DNA from: Fallopia convolvulus
Lineage: Eukaryota > Streptophyta > Magnoliopsida > Caryophyllales > Polygonaceae
Length of the DNA stretch: 64,000 bases
Reading direction: 5' to 3'
NCBI GenBank assembly: GCA_964016875.1
Contig: OZ024734.1
Location: 53,736,622 to 53,800,621 of the forward strand
A program made the position numbers and the translations under genes. How positions within the stretch are numbered: position 1 is the first letter of the stretch; each line of letters opens with the position of its first letter. The notes beneath the pieces were generated by a model. It did not search any database and was not told where the DNA came from. It saw only the letters and a list, made by a program, of their open reading frames with translations. Below, one piece after another: positions 58,901 through 64,000 of this stretch.

Positions 58901-61327
58901 GTAGAAGAAGTGGTAAGGGTAATGCTAGGACACTTTGGATGTATTGTGAAAGACATAGAAGTGTGACTCAAGGAAAGAGCAGTTGGAATAGAGGAAAAGA
59001 GATTTCCATGGCCTCCGAAAGATGCAATTGTCCTTTCAGTTTGAAGTGTTATCAGATTGATCAAGGACCATGGAAAGTTGAAGTTGGATGTGGCATGCAC
59101 AATCACGAAATTGGTCAAAGTTGTATGTTAGGTGGTCGAACAGTTCTGCAACAGTTTTTAAGTCAGACTTGGGTGGAGAAACAGTTCTACTTTAAGCGAC
59201 ACAGAGAGGCAGCGGGGACAGATGGTCTTAGTGATTTGGTATTTGCACATGCTGAGTCACTTGCACTTTTAAAGGCGTTTCCTTATGTGCTCATTGTAGA
59301 TGCTACTTTCCAAGGGAACAGGTTGTCTCATGTGTATGTGTATGTATGTAATATCTGATCTGATATTTTACACACGTGCTGACAACTTCTCATGTGCACA
59401 GGTTCAATACACCTTTTTTTGAGGTTAGAGGCGTTGCATCCATATGGCAATACTTTAATGTAGCATGCGCATTTGTGGCTGCTGAGAGGGAAGAGAACTA
59501 CGTGTGGGCTTTGAACCAAATAAAGGAAATATGTCGGTTTGCTGGAAACACACCTACAACAATCGTGACAGTGACAGATCCAAACCAAGCACTTTTCAAC
59601 GCAGTGGAACTGGTTTTCCCTGACTCCAAACATCTCTTGTGTCGTCATCACATTTTCAGAAATATCGAGCATCAATGTTTAAAATACATGTATGCGAGAA
59701 GCATTACAACTGCATTTGTAAGTGCATGTAAGAATTTATTTAAGTCGAAGCCTGGAGAAGTGTACGAGGAACAACTGGCTTCATTGGAGGCTTATTGGAG
59801 AAGCTACCCAGGGTTAATTGGGTATCTGAAGCAAACTTGGCTAACACCCTACAAGGAAAAAATTGTATCTGCTTGGACTGACAAGGTGATGCATTTTGCC
59901 ATTCATGCCACTGATAGGTAATTGTGTTCCTCTACATGCAAGCATTGTCAATTACATATGATGCCATTGTCTGTCTTATATGTGCTTCCTTAACTTGTGC
60001 ATTTTAGGGTTGTAAGTCCTGTGAAACAACTCCTGAAATTTTCTAATGGCAATTTTGACGTGTGGGGGAAGCTACACTCACTGCTTAACTCACAGATGAT
60101 TCACATAAAGGTATCCCTTCAACAATCAGACCAGTTACTTCTGGGCATCATCCCAAGGGCAGAGGCCTTCAAGTTGATGTACCATGGTGTTTCACACACA
60201 GCGATTGGAATTATGGCCCAAGACTTTAGATTTGTGATGAGCGGTATTAAATATTCTAGCACGTGTGTCTGTCCACGCCGAGTTACACACGGGTTACCTT
60301 GTGTTCATGAGATAGCCAAGTATGTGGCTGATCACAGACCGATTCCTCTAGATGCTATACATCCGTTCTGGAGGCAAGAGACTGTAAACTTGCTTCAGGA
60401 CGATTCAATAATGACTATGACAAATGATCTTTGGGAGGACACCTCTAGAAAATCGGTTACTTGTGGGCCCCACTTGGATCAGACACTGCATGGCCAGCCT
60501 ACACTCGGCTCATCTTCATCAGAAACATCGGGATCAGGTCAATCTGGTGACAGAGTCACTTCTCCAATGTCAAGTGGCCAAGGCAGATCATGTCCGGTTC
60601 AATCAATTGAAAGACCAAAACCGAGCAACAAACCGTATGTAGAGGAGCCATACATTCATATAATACCCAATTTTATGGTTCCATATGTCGCGGATTTCTG
60701 TGAGCACGTTGCCAATGGGCACTGTGGATTCCAGGCCATTGCAGAAGGAGTAGAGTATGGTGAGAATGGATGGCGTCGGGTTCGAGGAGACTTGTTTAAG
60801 GAATTGGCGTCTCGTTCAGATGTATATCCACCTGTCTTCATTCGTGACAAGTTTGAAGAAATTCTAAAGTCACTCGCAGCTTGGAGCTTAGATACTGAAC
60901 CAGGTCAACGGTTCTCATACCTTGATATGGGTCACATAGTAGCAAATCGTTATCAGCTTGTGTTTGTGGTATTGGGACAACAGTGCGTCACATTTCTTCC
61001 ACTCTATGTAAATGACCAGGCTCATCTGTCTGATATGAATGAGCTTTGCTTAGTGTATTTGCATCATGGAAAGAAGTTCATATCGGTATGTACTGAATTC
61101 TGTTTTCTGGCTGTATGAACATGTGTATATACATGTTTTGAACGATCTTGCTCATTTTGCAGGTCACGATGGATAAAGGGTTGCCATTGCCACCCGTTCA
61201 CCCTTCGTGGGTCCATCATCATCACAGGAGTGTCGATGGATTAGATCGTCTTTATGGTGAACGTTTTCAGAAATATACAGACTTTCAAAGCTTTATGGGT
61301 CCACCTCCTTCACTTGAAAAACTGTGA
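55904..61327 (+). CDS. FAR1/MULE-OTU array copy C with unusual N-terminal exons (open)
   Basis: The inferred exons are 55904-56056, 56227-56278, 56399-56722, 57061-57223, 57950-58073, 58172-58213 (uncertain), 58699-59321, 59402-59917, 60008-61085 and 61163-61327, about 1,079 residues with no stop or frameshift. The last four exons (793 residues) encode the FAR1-type DNA-binding region (LYTTNVEFKSSDETVAW; CERH; CNCPFSLKC; HNHEI), transposase core (LIVDATFQG; TVTDPNQAL), SWIM (CVC...PCVH) and OTU-like domain (NGHCGFQAIAEG). The OTU His position is Lys (GKKFIS). The earlier exons encode an unrelated stretch (IFLEMFVDHFIAQHVVDIEA; FVIVDGLDIVEKPN; DYKFYSPRHEY) that I do not recognise. Phases match across all junctions, so a fusion transcript is possible; two neighbouring genes are the alternative. 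Confidence 0.6.
57722..57772 (+). repeat. minimal retroposon insertion in an intron of gene C
   Basis: GATAACTTGAGTTTTT (57722-57737) and GATAAATTGAGTTTTT (57757-57772) flank CTCTACCAAAAAAAAAGAA. One mismatch between the duplicated sites suggests some age. The insert is a short 3' tail plus poly(A). Confidence 0.55.
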
Positions 61328-61867
61328 CTAGGTAGTGCATTTTGTAATTGTAGTGTAATGTGCAGTTAAAGATTTATGGGCTTCTTCTTTGTATGTACTT
61401 TCCTGTCTTTCCATACTGCCATCAGCCTTGATTTTTTAATGCAAGTTATATTAATGCATAATTTTGTGCCATAAATTTCATTTTTATGTTGCAGATTTGG
61501 ATGGTGTTTGCAGAACCAGATTTAGATGGTTTTTGTGACTGTCTTTATTTCGTTAGATATGTATGACAAATTTTGGAGAATGGGCAAAACAATGCTTCAC
61601 AATAACTATAAAATTGATTGGAGAGTCACGCGGTAAGAAATTTGCATATGGTGGTAAAAATTGATTGGAAACTGTTTCATGAACCAAGATTTACTGGTTC
61701 TCAATTAACAAACAAAGGTGAACATTGCTTTGATCAGAACTTTACACTGACCACATCACAACACTTTCCAAAAACACAATCAACTCTACATCATGAATAC
61801 ACCAATGGATTTAACATCAATCCAGAATTGAATAACTAAAACATATCGATCAGCATGATCTCCAGAA
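61328..61867. other. convergent 3' flanks of gene C and riboflavin synthase
   Basis: It includes the 3' UTR of gene C. Near 61490-61540, 'gtttgcagaaccaga' matches the flanks of copies A (7899) and B (17873). No other gene is seen. Confidence 0.45.
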
Positions 61868-62839
61868 TTAAGCACCATCAACAACTGAAGCAGAATCCTC
61901 AGCGTGAACACCTTGCAAACCCGTGGACATGAGCCTTTCGACATATTTGCCGAGTATGTCCACCTCCAGATTCACCTTCTGACCCACTTTCTTCAACGGG
62001 ATCACCACGTTCTGCTGAGTATACGCCACCATCATGAAGTTAAAACAGCCTTCCTGGCGAAACACATCCACCACCGTCAAACTAGTCCCGTCTACAGCTA
62101 TGAAGCCTTTTGGGACTATGTATCTTAACACCTCTGCCGACGTCTTCACCTTCACCCACAACGAATCATCCTCTACATCAAGCGACACGATCTCACCCGT
62201 CCCATCTACATGCCCCTATAGTGTATATGAAAATCATCATCATCATTGACCCAGTGAAGATCCGCTACAGTGGAATCTAGGGGGTCAAGATAGGGGTACC
62301 CCTACCCAAGAGAAAGGGGATAGCCCGAATAGACCCAAGAAAAACTGAAATTCAGCTATAAACTCATAAACAATCATCAAGAAGTGAGGCTTTACCTGCA
62401 CGAAATGTCCACCCATCCTAGTACAAGGCAAAAGAGCTCTCTCCAAGTTTACCACAGATCCCGGTTGAAGCTCCATCAACGTCGTCTTCCTGAGAGTCTC
62501 AGGGGCCAATCCAACCTTGAAATCCGACGATTCCACATCGAATTCGGTCACGGTAAGACAGGTTCCGTTGACGGAGATGCTGTCGCCCAGCTTCACATCT
62601 TCGAGGATCGTCTTGGCGCGAATTTGGAGATCAAATCCGCTGTCTTTGTCGCGCCCTAATTTCTTAACGAGGCCCACCTCTTCGACGATCCCGGTGAAGA
62701 GGGACTTGACTTGGGTCCGACGAGGCTTGAATTTGAGGGCTTTGGGGTTTGGAGCAGCGAAGAGTAGCTTGGAAGGCGAGGGATTGAAGGTGAGAGTTTT
62801 TGGAGGGCTTGCGAAGCATTGAGAGGAGGAGGTAGCCAT
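61868..62839 (-). CDS. riboflavin synthase, chloroplastic
   Basis: The exons on the minus strand are 62839-62396 and 62215-61868, giving 263 residues. The first about 45 residues are Ser/Pro/Lys-rich (MATSSSQCFASPPKTL), a chloroplast transit peptide. Barrel 1 starts LFTGIVEEVG and has NGTCLTV; the first exon ends GGHFVQ. The second exon starts GHVDGTGEIV and holds barrel 2 with DGTSLTV. The two lumazine-binding repeats and the GGHFVQGHVDG linker are signatures of the enzyme that dismutates two 6,7-dimethyl-8-ribityllumazine molecules to riboflavin. The intron 62216-62395 has GT/AG ends. The ATG at 62839 is the first in frame. The length is as expected for plant enzymes, and nothing looks damaged. 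Confidence 0.93.
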
Positions 62840-63286
62840 GGATGATGGTGTTAAGAAATCAAACAGATTGATTGGTGTTATACAGAGGCTTGCAGGTGAT
62901 TGGTTAAGTAGTATTCAACTGGCTTGGCATTTCTCATGCCTCCTTTGCAAATGGCGATGGCATTTCTCATGCCTCCTTTGCAAATTGCAATTGGTTGTTC
63001 ACTTGATCTCCATTTTAAATTTAATTATATGCAATCAGTCCAAAGCAATAAACAACCGTAAAATATAAATCACTTCACAAATATTTACATGTTTGTTCAG
63101 CAGAGAAGGAGAAATTCACAACCACAACCAAAACCACCCTACAATTTCACTTATATTGCCATATTCGCTCAGAGAATTCAGCTCAAAGGCAAAAGTGAAA
63201 ACCAAAAAGATCATAGTAGAAAGAGTGGAACTTAGGTGGTTTTACAAGACTAATAAGTACTACTAGAATAAATACTTCTTGAAAGT
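62840..63286. other. promoter region of riboflavin synthase and 3' flank of the UBX gene
   Basis: A short tandem duplication lies at 62926-62992 (ggcatttctcatgcctcctt twice). No gene is seen. Confidence 0.5.
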
Positions 63287-64000
63287 TTACTCCCATGTAA
63301 CCAATATCATCGAGTTCGCCAACCCCGACTCTCCTACCGTGTCTTTGCTGTCGTAATCTACTGTCTTCGGACATCCTGGTATCGCTTGTGCCAAGCGGAA
63401 TGCCCGTTCCTTATCATCCCCAAGTTGGCTGTAGCAAAAAGACCACAACAACTACAGAACAGAAAAAAGAAGGTTTAATTACAAACTGCTAGATTAATAA
63501 AGTAAATTGCTGATAGATACTAACTCCGTTCAGAAAAGATTATCATTTTAGTCCTTAAATCTTATTAGTAATGAGTATTATTGAAAAATACACATTTGAC
63601 TCTTTATTTACTAGTTAAATATGAGTGAGTAGTTTAGAGTCGACAATCTATAGTGAACAACCTTCACAACAATCTCAAGTGAACAGAGGGAGTAACATAT
63701 ATTATTGATAAAGATAGGATCCAGGTTTAAAAGAAGTGGAAAACAAAAAACTATAGCTAATTAGGAATATATGGTAAAACAATTTGAGTAGATAAAATTA
63801 GGAGACAACTTGTAATTAAGATGTTCATTTCAGGGTTGATTTCCATTTATTTTATTTGAGGAATAATGAGAACAAGAAAGAGGAGCCAAGAAAAGAAAAA
63901 CTAACCTGTAGTGGATCACAGCGAAGGAAATTCCTCTGAACCCGACGCCCATCAGGGAGACGAAACCCAATTCTACACATCAGACTCTTGTCAGCAGCTT
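63287..64000 (-). CDS. UBX-domain protein, C-terminal exons (runs off the window)
   Basis: The minus-strand exons are >64000-63906 and 63451-63287, with intron 63905-63452 (GT/AG). The joined residues include CRIGFRLPDGRRVQRNF, DPLQ/LLWSFCYSQL, ERAFRLAQAIPG and GLANSMILVTWE, then TAA. RLPDGRRxQRxF followed by the strand pattern ending SMILVTWE is a UBX domain, the ubiquitin-like fold that binds CDC48/p97. UBX at the extreme C-terminus is typical of plant PUX proteins; which one cannot be told from 86 residues. The start lies beyond the window. Confidence 0.85.

Overview
The window is nuclear DNA of a flowering plant, probably a eudicot. The evidence is split genes with GT-AG introns, a chloroplast-type riboflavin synthase, a plant UBX-domain gene, FAR1/MULE-derived genes, and a dense load of plant transposons (copia, LINE, Helitron, hAT and Mutator MITEs). 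Species cannot be named from the sequence. Intergenic DNA is very AT-rich, and there is no prokaryotic organisation.

The backbone is a same-strand (+) array of four FAR1-like genes. Their full layout is FAR1-type DNA-binding domain, MULE transposase core, SWIM zinc finger, low-complexity linker, OTU-like domain. Copy A (6.26-7.70 kb) is cut by a copia element and has a stop codon. Copy B (13.4-17.7 kb) has two consecutive transposase+SWIM modules and is broken in several places. Copy D (50.45-52.25 kb) has lost its 5' half beside a LINE. Copy C (55.9-61.3 kb) is open throughout and is preceded by exons of a different, unrecognised plant protein. Leader fragments with a common GCGGGAAA (E2F-like) box lie at 8.53, 9.96, 46.28 and 55.69 kb. 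Homologous 3' flanks show that the array arose by segmental duplication.

On the minus strand, 19.1-20.7 and 25.2-27.1 kb hold two tandem copies of an OMA1-like (M48) gene. Both keep an open three-exon frame, but the HExxH zinc-protease motif is replaced in both. The right end carries a complete riboflavin synthase gene (61.87-62.84 kb, minus) and the last two exons of a UBX-domain gene (63.29 kb to the window edge, minus).

The spaces between are mostly mobile DNA. There is a copia element (1-6.26 kb, 5' LTR outside the window), a complete copia element with 198-bp LTRs (39.53-44.40 kb) inside a dynamin DRP2-like pseudogene, and a 5'-truncated LINE (46.35-50.36 kb, minus) split by a 414-bp Helitron. 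There are two further bounded Helitrons (20.90-21.50, 34.34-35.39 kb), four hAT-type MITEs with matching 8-bp target duplications, two Mutator-type inverted-repeat elements with 9- and 11-bp duplications, and a possible solo LTR (29.7-31.9 kb). Three very short retroposon insertions of 13-19 bp, with long target duplications, were also found.

The most unusual points are the pseudo-OMA1 pair, the double-core FAR1/MULE gene, loss of OTU catalytic residues across the array, and the chimeric open gene at 55.9-61.3 kb.
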